64,000 bases of DNA from Leucobacter aridicollis (GTDB lineage: Bacteria > Actinomycetota > Actinomycetes > Actinomycetales > Microbacteriaceae). Below are positions 36,137 through 43,402 of this stretch, piece by piece; position 1 is the stretch's first letter; each line of letters begins with the position of its first letter. Below the pieces are notes generated by a model. It was given only the letters and a program-made list of their open reading frames with translations. It was not told where the DNA came from and made no database searches. A program made the position numbers and the translations under genes. The stretch spans positions 1,364,001 to 1,428,000 of the forward strand of contig NZ_CP075339.1 in the NCBI RefSeq assembly GCF_024399335.1, given 5' to 3'.

Positions 36137-36604
36137 ATGACTGATTTTGCGCCCCGCATGGACGCTCGGGAGTCTCGGGCCTGGCTCGGACTCATCGGGG
36201 TTGCCCAGTTGCTGCCACATCTGCTCGACGCGCAGCTCGAGCGGGATTCGAGGATGACCCACTTCGAATTCACCGTGTTGTCTGCTCTCTATGTCGCGCC
36301 CGACTCGATGCTGAGAATGTCTGAGCTCGCGCAGACGACCGCGGCGACCCTCCCGCGACTGTCTCATGTCTGCACGCGGATGGAGAAGCGGGAGCTCGTT
36401 GAGCGGGTACCGAGTGAGACTGACCGCCGGGCCACCAACGTTCGGCTGACCGCGGTTGGCCGCAGGGAGTTCATCCGCGCCATCCCCGCACACATCGACC
36501 TTGTTCGTAGTCTGGTGATCGACGCATTGACGGCGGAGCAGCTCGATTCTCTCGGCGAGATCGCCGAGGCTATTGGCGAGCGGCTGGCTGCGCGCCGCGG
36601 ATAG
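36137..36604 (+). CDS. MarR family transcriptional regulator
   Basis: A 155-residue winged-helix regulator: dimerisation helices at both ends and the DNA-binding core LRMSELAQTTAATLPRLSHV followed by the wing RVPSETDRRATNVRLTAVG. The conserved wing Asp-Arg-Arg is present. It precedes a cluster of three membrane-anchored or secreted proteins on the same strand, 77 bp before the first, and may control them. Confidence 0.92.
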   Translation: MTDFAPRMDARESRAWLGLIGVAQLLPHLLDAQLERDSRMTHFEFTVLSALYVAPDSMLRMSELAQTTAATLPRLSHVCTRMEKRELVERVPSETDRRATNVRLTAVGRREFIRAIPAHIDLVRSLVIDALTAEQLDSLGEIAEAIGERLAARRG

Positions 36605-36681
36605 GGGCCTCGTGCGGAGGTTTTTCCCAGGGCGTTGATAAATGATTGTCGCAACAACCAATTGTGGGGAGCGAGAGTCGA

Positions 36682-37356
36682 ATGCCAGAGCCAGCAGTTC
36701 GCAAGACAACCAAACAGCAGCGCGCAGAAGCGCGGGCCGAAAAGGTGCGAGCCCATCAGCAGCAGGAGGTGGCGCGAAAGCGCAACCGTCGCATCGCAAC
36801 CGTCAGCGGGGCTGTCGGTGGCGCGGCGATCCTGGCGCTCGTCATCACCTTCGTGGCAACAGCAACCGAGCCACTGCAGCGCCCCCAAGACATTGAGATT
36901 GAGGGGCTCAAGGAATTCTCGAACCTCCCCGCAACTCACATTGACCCGGCTCCTGTCGACTACCAAAAGAACTACGGCATGGCTGTTCCGGCCGGTGGGG
37001 ACCACTCACAAATCTGGCTGAACTGTGGGGTTTACAACGAGCCGCAACCGAACGAAAACGCGGTCCACGCGCTCGAGCACGGTGCGGTCTGGGTGACGTA
37101 TGATCCTGACACGGCAACCGACGACGACATCGCGGCGCTCCGAAACGCCATCCCCGATCAGTACACGATCCTCTCGCCCTACCCGGGCCAGCCGGCGCCG
37201 TTCATGGCATCGGCGTGGGGGGCGCAGATCGAGATGGACTCAGTATCTGATGCCCGTCTCGCGCAGTTCGTCGACAGGTACTGGAAGTCGGCGAACGCGC
37301 CTGAACCTGGGGCGTCGTGCTCCGGAGCGCTGCAGGGCCCAGGCCTTGTCGCCTAA
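36682..37356 (+). CDS. DUF3105 membrane-anchored protein
   Basis: A 224-residue protein from the ATG at 36682 (GGGGAG ten bases upstream; a TTG at 36646 has no such site). A basic cytoplasmic N-terminus rich in K, R and Q (about 1-38) is followed by one transmembrane helix (about 40-60) and an extracytoplasmic DUF3105 domain with the recognisable motifs NYGMAVPAGGDH, WLNCGVY, AVHALEHGAVWVTYDP and PGQPAPFMASAWG. The function of DUF3105 is not established. It overlaps the DUF305 gene by 11 bp, so the two are coupled. Confidence 0.9.
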   Translation: MPEPAVRKTTKQQRAEARAEKVRAHQQQEVARKRNRRIATVSGAVGGAAILALVITFVATATEPLQRPQDIEIEGLKEFSNLPATHIDPAPVDYQKNYGMAVPAGGDHSQIWLNCGVYNEPQPNENAVHALEHGAVWVTYDPDTATDDDIAALRNAIPDQYTILSPYPGQPAPFMASAWGAQIEMDSVSDARLAQFVDRYWKSANAPEPGASCSGALQGPGLVA

Positions 37357-37999
37357 CGGGCGCAGCACGGGGCTCACGGCGTTCATCGTCACAATGCTCG
37401 CGCTCGTGCTCGTCGCCGCGTCATTGATCGTTGGGCGCGCGACCGCTGGCGCCGATCCGCTGCCCACGACCCGCAGCGCCGAGGCTGGGTTCGCTCGCGA
37501 CATGCAGACCCATCATGACCAGGCTGTCGAGATGTCGATGATCGTTCGAGACCTCACCGACTCGCCTGAGATTCGGCTCCTCGCCTACGACATCGCGACC
37601 TCCCAGTCGCAGCAGGCGGGACAGATGTTTGGGTGGCTCGCGACCTGGGGTCTCCCGCAATCGTCGCCAGAGCCGGCAATGACCTGGATGCACCGCCCGG
37701 TCCCGTCAGGGGAGAGTCACGTACATGGCGCGCCGGACACGGAGACGGAGGTGCCCGACGCGATGCCGGGGATGGCGACGCGGGCTGAGCTTGATGAACT
37801 CAAGTCGCTTCGCGGTGTTGCGGCCGAGCGGATGTTCTTGCAGCTCATGATCGCCCACCACAAGGGCGGAGTCGACATGGCAGACGCCCTCCTCGACCGG
37901 AGCGACTACCCCGTCGTGACGGACCTCGCCGGCAGCATGGCCAAGGCTCAGCAGAGCGAGATTCAGCTCATGGAAGACCTGCTGGCCGCGCGTCAGTAA
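37346..37999 (+). CDS. DUF305 ferritin-like secreted or membrane-anchored protein
   Basis: About 217 residues if started at the TTG at 37346, which overlaps the end of the DUF3105 gene; the exact start is uncertain. A single N-terminal hydrophobic helix (FIVTMLALVLVAASLIVG) anchors or exports it. The DUF305 motifs are RDMQTHHDQAVEMSMIVRD and LMIAHHKGGVDMADALL, duplicated His/Met-rich helices. Some DUF305 proteins, such as cyanobacterial CopM, bind copper; a metal role here is inference. DUF3105 and DUF305 genes often sit side by side in actinobacteria. Confidence 0.88.
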   Translation: MSPNGRSTGLTAFIVTMLALVLVAASLIVGRATAGADPLPTTRSAEAGFARDMQTHHDQAVEMSMIVRDLTDSPEIRLLAYDIATSQSQQAGQMFGWLATWGLPQSSPEPAMTWMHRPVPSGESHVHGAPDTETEVPDAMPGMATRAELDELKSLRGVAAERMFLQLMIAHHKGGVDMADALLDRSDYPVVTDLAGSMAKAQQSEIQLMEDLLAARQ

Positions 38000-38070
38000 A
38001 GTCGGCACCCAGTGCCGCGCCGCCACCCAATCCCAGTACCAGTGACGCATCAATAGAAGGACACCCACCC

Positions 38071-39114
38071 ATGACCCAAACGAGCCAGCCCGCGAAGCGC
38101 TCGCCGAAGCTCCTCCGCATCGTGATCGCCGCCGTAGCGCTCGTCGCAGTTGCTGGAGGTGTGCTCTGGGCAGTCCTCGCCGGTCGCGACGCCGCGCAAG
38201 GCGCCCCTGGTGCCGTCGACGCGGCGGGAGCGCCTGTGGAGCGTGCAGACGGGCTGCCGGCGGAGACGGAGCTCGGGATCACGGAGCTAAAAGTCACAAA
38301 CCTCGACAACGTGCAGGCCTACTATCAAAATGCCGTTGGGCTCGCTGTCATCGACCAGCAGCCGGACTCGGTCACGCTCGGGCTCGACGGCGTGTCGTTG
38401 ATGCGGCTAGAGCAGTCCGCGGAGCCGCTGCCGCAGGTCGGCGACGCGGGGCTGTACCACACGGCAATCCTCTTCGCCGACGAAGCATCGCTCGCGAAGG
38501 CAGTGCTGCAGACCGCGCAGCTCGCGCCGGGCAGCTATCAGGGCTCCGCCGATCACCTCGTGAGCCAGGCGTTTTACTTTGGTGATCCCGAGGGGAACGG
38601 CGTCGAGCTCTACGTAGACCGTCCGCGTGACGAGTGGAAGTGGAAAGATGGTGAGGTCGAAATGGGTAGCGAACCGCTCGACCCGAACGCATTCATCGAG
38701 GAACACCTTGATGAGAACGCGGCAGACACCGCCGTGATCGGTCACATTCACCTGAAGGTCGGAGACCTCGAAGACGCACGCCGCTTTTATGCCGACACGC
38801 TCGGGTTTGACGTGGTGTCGCAGTCCGAGGGCGCCCTGTTCTATTCGGCTGGCGGCTACCACCACCACATCGCGACGAACACCTGGCAGAGCGCAGGTGC
38901 GGGCCCGCGCAGTACGGAGGTGGGTCTCGGCGCGTTGACGATAGCGCTGCCGACCGTGGCTGATGTTGAAAAGGTGGCCGCCCGCGTCGAAGCCGCGGGC
39001 TTCGAACACGAAGCGATCGAGCACGGCATCGTCGTCGACGACCCCTGGGGGAACACAATCAGGCTGGTTGTCGGTGCCTTAGCTACTCAGGCCGCGTCCG
39101 AGGTAGCTCACTGA
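38071..39114 (+). CDS. Membrane-anchored double VOC protein resembling CatE-type dioxygenases
   Basis: A 347-residue protein. Residues about 15-38 form a hydrophobic anchor after a basic start, so the rest should lie outside the membrane. Two vicinal-oxygen-chelate modules follow. Module 1 (about 68-180) has GLYHTAILFAD and GDPEGNGVELYVDRP. Module 2 (about 222-335) has IGHIHLKVGDLEDARRFYAD and SAGGYHHHIATNTW. These are the landmarks of Bacillus CatE-like catechol 2,3-dioxygenases, which are cytoplasmic. Metal ligands (His, His, Glu-type) look largely kept. It follows the DUF3105/DUF305 pair after 71 bp. Confidence 0.85.
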   Translation: MTQTSQPAKRSPKLLRIVIAAVALVAVAGGVLWAVLAGRDAAQGAPGAVDAAGAPVERADGLPAETELGITELKVTNLDNVQAYYQNAVGLAVIDQQPDSVTLGLDGVSLMRLEQSAEPLPQVGDAGLYHTAILFADEASLAKAVLQTAQLAPGSYQGSADHLVSQAFYFGDPEGNGVELYVDRPRDEWKWKDGEVEMGSEPLDPNAFIEEHLDENAADTAVIGHIHLKVGDLEDARRFYADTLGFDVVSQSEGALFYSAGGYHHHIATNTWQSAGAGPRSTEVGLGALTIALPTVADVEKVAARVEAAGFEHEAIEHGIVVDDPWGNTIRLVVGALATQAASEVAH

Positions 39115-40122
39115 CTCGGCGAGCGCCCGCGAGCTGAGCTTACCGACGCCTGTCGCGTTCACGAACGCGTGGATGTGGCCCTCGACGAGCTGCAGCGTAA
39201 CCGGCACCCCGGCAACGCGCAGCCGCTCGGCATAGGCGAGGCCCTCGTCGCGCAGCACGTCGAACCCCGATACGGCGACGTGCGCGGGCGGGAGCCCGGT
39301 GAGTGCGGCGTCCTCCGCGAGGAGCGGCGACACGAGCGGATCAAGGGCGGCATCCGCGGTCGGCAGGTAGTGGTCTCGGTACCAGTCCATGTGCGCCTCG
39401 GTGAGGAAGTACCCCTCACCGAACAGCTCGTACGACCGGTGCTTCGTCGACAGGTCGGTGACAGGAAAGAACAGCAGCTGGAAGTCGGGCGGCCCGGTCG
39501 CGTCGTCGCGAGTGGCGATGCTGACCGTCGCGCTGAGGTTGCCGCCAGCGCTGTCGCCTGCGACCGCGATGCGCGCACCGGGCCGCTCGGCCCGCGCCCA
39601 GCGGTACGCGTCGATCGCGTCTTCGAGTCCCGCGGGAAACGGGTGCTCGGGGGCGAGCCGGTAGTCGACGGCGATGACCTCGAGCCCGCTTTCGGCCGCG
39701 ATGAACCGGCACGCCGAGTCAGCGGATTCGAGGCTGCCCACCACCCAGCCGCCGCCGTGGAAGTAGAGCACCGTGCCGCGCCCCCGGGCATCAGGAGTGT
39801 TCGCGTATCGGCGGGCGCCGACAGTTCCAGCCCGCGTCGGGATGACGAAGTCGGTGACCTCTGCAACGTCGTGGGTGCCGCCGAAGATGCGCGCTTCGGC
39901 GTCGATCTGCGCGCGCGCCTCGGCGAGGGGGAGCTGTGTGAAATCGTTCCCGGGCAGTCTGTTCAGGATCCGCAGCGCCATCTGCACCTCGGTGGCGAGC
40001 TGCTGGCCGTCGACCTCGACTGGCTTTCCCGCGATGATGCGCTGGACCCAGTGCGGCATGCTGCCGAGCGTGCGAATCGCGCCGCGCATGAGGCGCTCTG
40101 AAAGTGGCTGGGGTGACGGCAT
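39079..40122 (-). CDS. Alpha/beta hydrolase, HSL type
   Basis: A 347-residue esterase from the ATG at 40122 with AGGAG upstream. It has the oxyanion motif YFHGGGWVVGSLES, the nucleophile elbow VAGDSAGGNLSAT, a likely Asp in SGFDVLRDEGLAYA and His in VEGHIHAFVNATG. Its 3-prime end overlaps the 3-prime end of the VOC gene on the opposite strand by 36 bp. It is related to, but clearly different from, the hydrolase at 34.3 kb. Confidence 0.92.
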   Translation of the reverse strand: MPSPQPLSERLMRGAIRTLGSMPHWVQRIIAGKPVEVDGQQLATEVQMALRILNRLPGNDFTQLPLAEARAQIDAEARIFGGTHDVAEVTDFVIPTRAGTVGARRYANTPDARGRGTVLYFHGGGWVVGSLESADSACRFIAAESGLEVIAVDYRLAPEHPFPAGLEDAIDAYRWARAERPGARIAVAGDSAGGNLSATVSIATRDDATGPPDFQLLFFPVTDLSTKHRSYELFGEGYFLTEAHMDWYRDHYLPTADAALDPLVSPLLAEDAALTGLPPAHVAVSGFDVLRDEGLAYAERLRVAGVPVTLQLVEGHIHAFVNATGVGKLSSRALAESVSYLGRGLSS

Positions 40123-40213
40123 CGTGACTCCTGGGTCGGCAGCGGTGGCGACAAACAGGGACGCGACGCTGCGCACCCTTGCAGATCACATTAGTGCGCA
40201 TCGTCGCCCGACA

Positions 40214-40278
40214 ACACCTTTCTCGCGAGAACACACGAACCCTGCGGTAGGGAAGGGGTGGTCTCGCGAGAAAGGTGT
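40214..40278. repeat. 17-bp perfect inverted repeat containing TCTCGCGAGA
   Basis: The left arm ACACCTTTCTCGCGAGA (40214-40230) and its exact complement (40262-40278) flank 31 bp. Each arm itself ends in the 10-bp palindrome TCTCGCGAGA. It lies about 90 bp upstream of the hydrolase start and about 60 bp downstream of the 3-hydroxyacyl-CoA dehydrogenase stop. There is no T-run. It could be a double operator or a stem-loop. Confidence 0.8.
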
Positions 40279-40335
40279 GTATTGGCGCGTGTGCGGGGCG
40301 CGCGGGTCGGCCCAGGCCAGGGTGGCCGCCCGCGA

Positions 40336-41211
40336 CTACTTGTCGTAGGTGTAGAAGCCCTCGCCGGTCTTGCGTCCGAGTTTGCCCGCGTCGACATAGC
40401 TGCGGAGCAGGGTGCGTGGGCCTTCGGGCAGGTTCGGGTTCTCTGCTGCGTAGTGCTCCTCGATATCGAGTACCACGTCCAGGCCCACCTGATCCATGAG
40501 CGCGAACGGCCCGGCGTGGATGCCCATGTTGGCCTGCATAATCGCGTCGACGTCCTCCGGGGTGCTCACACCGTCGGCGACCACTGCGAGGGACTCGCGC
40601 TTGATCGCGGCCCAGATGCGGTTGAAGATGAAGCCCGTGCTCTCGGCGAGCGCGATGAACGGAGCGAGGCCGAACCGCTTGAGCTCCTCGGCGACCGCGG
40701 GCAGCAGCCCCTCGCTCGTCTGGCCGTCGCTCATGAGCTCGACCGCCATGCTCTGCGGTGGCATCGCGAAGTGCATATTGAAGACCCGCTCGGGGTTCGA
40801 GACCTCGTCGATGACCTCGCGCGACTTGTACGACGAGGAGTTCGTTGCGAGCACCGCGTCAGCGTCGGCGAGCTTGTCGAGGGTGCCGAAGAGCGGGCGC
40901 TTGATGTCGAGCCGCTCGGGGACCGCCTCAACGACGAGCCACGCGCCGGGAAGCGATTCCTCGACGGTCGCAACCGTGGTGACAGTGCCGGGAGTCGCGC
41001 TGATGCCCTGCTTCTCGAGCCGCGCGGTGAGCTCGGGAAGCGCCTCGGTGACGTAGTCGAGCGCGGCCTGCCGCTGCGGTTCCTGCAGCTCCGCGATGCG
41101 GACGTCTGAGCCGCCCGACGCGAACACGGCCGCGATACGCCTGCCAAGGGTGCCGCCACCCACAACGACGATCGGTCGCTCCTGGGCATTGGCTGGAACG
41201 GTGAATTGCAT
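40336..41211 (-). CDS. 3-hydroxyacyl-CoA dehydrogenase
   Basis: A 291-residue NAD-dependent dehydrogenase of beta-oxidation or butyrate-type metabolism. The Rossmann motif is VVVGGGTLGRRIA near the start, the catalytic His is in VFNMHFAMPP, and the C-terminal helical domain contains FIFNRIWAAIKRES and LGRKTGEGFYTY. The ATG at 41211 has GAGGA six bases upstream and is preferred over the ATG four codons earlier. It is divergent from a TetR regulator with palindromes in the gap. Confidence 0.93.
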   Translation of the reverse strand: MQFTVPANAQERPIVVVGGGTLGRRIAAVFASGGSDVRIAELQEPQRQAALDYVTEALPELTARLEKQGISATPGTVTTVATVEESLPGAWLVVEAVPERLDIKRPLFGTLDKLADADAVLATNSSSYKSREVIDEVSNPERVFNMHFAMPPQSMAVELMSDGQTSEGLLPAVAEELKRFGLAPFIALAESTGFIFNRIWAAIKRESLAVVADGVSTPEDVDAIMQANMGIHAGPFALMDQVGLDVVLDIEEHYAAENPNLPEGPRTLLRSYVDAGKLGRKTGEGFYTYDK

Positions 41212-41242
41212 GTGATTCCTCATTTCCGTTGATCAGTACGCC

Positions 41243-41282
41243 TTGCATTCTCGATGCAATGTGTATTGAATACATTATGCAT
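41243..41282. promoter_or_regulatory. Palindromic operator region between the dehydrogenase and TetR genes
   Basis: Two overlapping palindromes. TTGCAT TCTCG ATGCAA spans 41243-41259. A larger symmetric element centred on 41268 spans 41254-41282, with perfect TGTATT G AATACA in the middle and ATGCA/TGCAT at its ends (11 of 14 pairs match). The position in a 96-bp divergent gap fits TetR autorepression plus control of the dehydrogenase. Confidence 0.7.
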
Positions 41283-41307
41283 CGAACACTCGACGGAAGG
41301 AACCCCT

Positions 41308-42033
41308 GTGGCAGTTCGCGCTGAGAACCTCCCAGGCGACATCAAGACTTCGGCCGCTCAGCCGCCAGCTCAGTCGCCACCTCAGCCCGCGACTCAGCCT
41401 GCGGCTCAGTCGGCAGCCACAGCTGAGGCCCCGGCGAGACGTCGAGCGCGAGTACACACCCGCGCTGCGCTCCTCGATGCGGCCGAGGCGATCTTCGCTG
41501 AGCGAGGCGCGCCAACGGCAACGATCGACGAAATCTGCTCACGTGCGGGCTTCACCAGGGGAGCCTTCTACTCAAACTTTCGCACCGTGACAGACGTGTT
41601 CTTCGCGCTCTACGAACGAAAGACGGCAGATCTGCTCAGCGGTACGAGCCGGTTCGAGGTGCACCTCGCACCCGGCTCGCACTCGGCGGACGCGCTCGAA
41701 CGCTTCGTCTCCGAGCTGCTCGCGGTCATCCCCGCCGACACGCAGTGGTACGCCCTCCGCGCGCTGTTCGGGCTGCGCGCTACCACGGATCCTGAGCTCG
41801 CTGAGGTGCTGCGCCAGCACGGCGAGGAGTTCCAGCGAGGGATCACCCCTCTGCTCGAACGTATCGCCGGGGCGCTCAACGCAACCCTCGCGCCCACCGC
41901 TGACGAGGCCGCCCGGGTGATCATCGCGGCCCACGTGGGCTCAGTGCTACAAGGCCCGTTCGTTGATGACCCTGAAAGGTTGCGGCACGCGGCCGTGCTC
42001 GCAGCGCTGCGCGGCGTGCTCCGCACTGCCTAG
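41308..42033 (+). CDS. TetR family transcriptional regulator with a Pro/Ala/Gln-rich N-terminal extension
   Basis: A 241-residue regulator from the GTG at 41308 (GGAAGGA upstream). The HTH is ATIDEICSRAGFTRGAFYSN, with RAALLDAAEAIFAERGAPT before it; the ligand domain is about 100-240. Before the HTH there is an unusual tail of about 45 residues built from repeats like QPPAQSPPQPATQP, encoded by short direct repeats of a CTCAG-containing unit. It is divergent from the 3-hydroxyacyl-CoA dehydrogenase gene and probably represses it. Confidence 0.9.
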   Translation: MAVRAENLPGDIKTSAAQPPAQSPPQPATQPAAQSAATAEAPARRRARVHTRAALLDAAEAIFAERGAPTATIDEICSRAGFTRGAFYSNFRTVTDVFFALYERKTADLLSGTSRFEVHLAPGSHSADALERFVSELLAVIPADTQWYALRALFGLRATTDPELAEVLRQHGEEFQRGITPLLERIAGALNATLAPTADEAARVIIAAHVGSVLQGPFVDDPERLRHAAVLAALRGVLRTA

Positions 42034-42083
42034 CGGGCTCAGGGAGTGAACGCGGCCTGCTGCGCGGAGTAAACGCGACCCGG

Positions 42084-43151
42084 CTAGCGGCGTGCGTCGG
42101 TCTCTGCGCTGGTCGCTGCGCCGGTCGCTGCGTCCGTCCTTGCGCCGGTCCCTGTGTCCGTCCCTGCGCCGGTCTCCGCGCTCGCCGCAGCGCCAGCGCG
42201 TGCGAGGAGCTCGACAGCCGCGGGGAGCTGGTGCGCGACATCGAGGGCAACGATGGGTCGGCCCGCGGCTCCCGAGGGCCCAGCGGCTCCCGAGGGTCCA
42301 ACGGCTCCCGAGGGCCCAGCGGCTCCCGAGGGCCCAGCGGCTCCCGCCGCGAGCCGGGCGGCGGTGTCATGGAGCAAGGAGGCCGTCGCGCACAGCTCGG
42401 CAAATGCCCAGGGGTGATCTGGGTCGCCGATGATATCTGCGTGCCGCGCGGCCAGCGCCCCAAGGATCCCGGCGAGCACGTCGCCCGTCCCGGCCGTCGC
42501 GAGCCACGGGGTCGCCGGGCCGACGGTGATGACGCGACCGGCCGGTGGAGCGACTGTCGTCACCGAGCCTTTCAAGAGCACCGTGACGTTGAGTCTTGCC
42601 GCAAGGACTGCGGCGGCCTCCGCGTCGTCGGTGGGCTGCGGTTCGCCCAGCCCGCGCCAGAGTCGGGCGAACTCGCCAGCGTGCGGGGTGATCGCGACCG
42701 GTGCGGCGCGAAGTGCGGTGTCGCGGCGCCCGAGGCAGAGTTCTAGCGCGCCGGCGTCGACGACGAGGGGGCGCTGCTCGCCGAACAGGCTGGTGAGTGC
42801 TGCGGTCTCGGTCGCGTCGCGCTCGGCTGGGAGGGTGCCGCTGCCGATGAGCCAGGCAGTCACCCGCGTGGCGTCGCGCGTGACAACGGTTTCCGGTCGT
42901 GTCGCGAGCACCAGTTCGGCGGGCGACTGCATGCCGAAGCGGGGGCCCGCGTCGCCGAGCTGCGGGGTGAACTGCACGAGCCCGACGCCCGCGCGCCAGG
43001 CGGCCTCGACCCCGAGAGCTGCCGCGCCGGGGTAGGAGCGGGAGCCCGTGCGCACGCCGAGCACGCCACGAGAGTACTTGTGGTCGCGCGGCGTCGGTGC
43101 CATGAGGTGTGCCGCTGCATCCGAGGCGATCCACTGGAGGGAGTGATTCAC
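42084..43151 (-). CDS. nnrD: ADP/ATP-dependent NAD(P)H-hydrate dehydratase with low-complexity inserts
   Basis: A 355-residue ribokinase-fold enzyme that repairs hydrated NAD(P)H. The core shows HKYSRGVLGVRTGS, VVDAGALEL, ITPHAGEFARL and the catalytic ATAGTGDVLAGIL (G221-D224). The GTG at 43151 has GGAAGGA upstream. Unlike E. coli YjeF there is no epimerase domain. Two oddities: residues 271-297 are four to five tandem copies of AAGPSG inside the last helix region, and residues 323-353 are a Thr/Ala/Gly/Ser/Asp-rich repeat tail. Confidence 0.88.
   Translation of the reverse strand: MNHSLQWIASDAAAHLMAPTPRDHKYSRGVLGVRTGSRSYPGAAALGVEAAWRAGVGLVQFTPQLGDAGPRFGMQSPAELVLATRPETVVTRDATRVTAWLIGSGTLPAERDATETAALTSLFGEQRPLVVDAGALELCLGRRDTALRAAPVAITPHAGEFARLWRGLGEPQPTDDAEAAAVLAARLNVTVLLKGSVTTVAPPAGRVITVGPATPWLATAGTGDVLAGILGALAARHADIIGDPDHPWAFAELCATASLLHDTAARLAAGAAGPSGAAGPSGAVGPSGAAGPSGAAGRPIVALDVAHQLPAAVELLARAGAAASAETGAGTDTGTGARTDAATGAATSAETDARR
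42093..42185. repeat. Short-period repeat encoding the Thr/Ala/Gly-rich tail of NnrD
   Basis: Imperfect tandem units of about 6 and 12 bp built on CTGCGCCGGT- and GTCCGT-like words. They encode the C-terminal SAETGAGTDTG-type tail in frame, so length changes should not disrupt the enzyme. Confidence 0.6.
42258..42341. repeat. 18-bp minisatellite encoding AAGPSG repeats
   Basis: Four to five head-to-tail 18-bp units (CCCGAGGGCCCAGCGGCT on the plus strand) with one or two substitutions. The period is a multiple of three and keeps the nnrD frame. Confidence 0.85.
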
Positions 43152-43402
43152 GGAGTTCCTTCCCTGGCTTCGCGGCCGCCGCTCGCGGAGCCGCCGGTAA
43201 CTGGCGCGGTACGAGGTGATCGTTCTGTGGGTCAGGATCGAGCGCCCTGCACCCAGCGTAGCCCTGTGGGTATGAGGCGACGTTGCAATGGTGAAACGGC
43301 TATGAGTTTGCAGGGAGAATTGGTGATTTCTCCCAGCAAGATCCAGTCCGCCCGTGCGATGCTTAGGGCCCGAAGTAATGCCTGTTTTTCGAGAGCGAGT
43401 CC

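Noticed and set aside
35651..36799. 382-codon open frame on the minus strand
   Set aside because: Crosses the MarR gene antisense and has no recognisable family; only a doubtful 71-residue part lies outside it.
40214..40278. Rho-independent terminator for the 3-hydroxyacyl-CoA dehydrogenase gene
   Set aside because: The 31-nt loop is long and there is no T-run on either strand; kept as an unexplained inverted repeat.
42258..42341. Possible CRISPR-like array
   Set aside because: The 18-bp units are directly adjacent without spacers and encode protein repeats in the nnrD frame.
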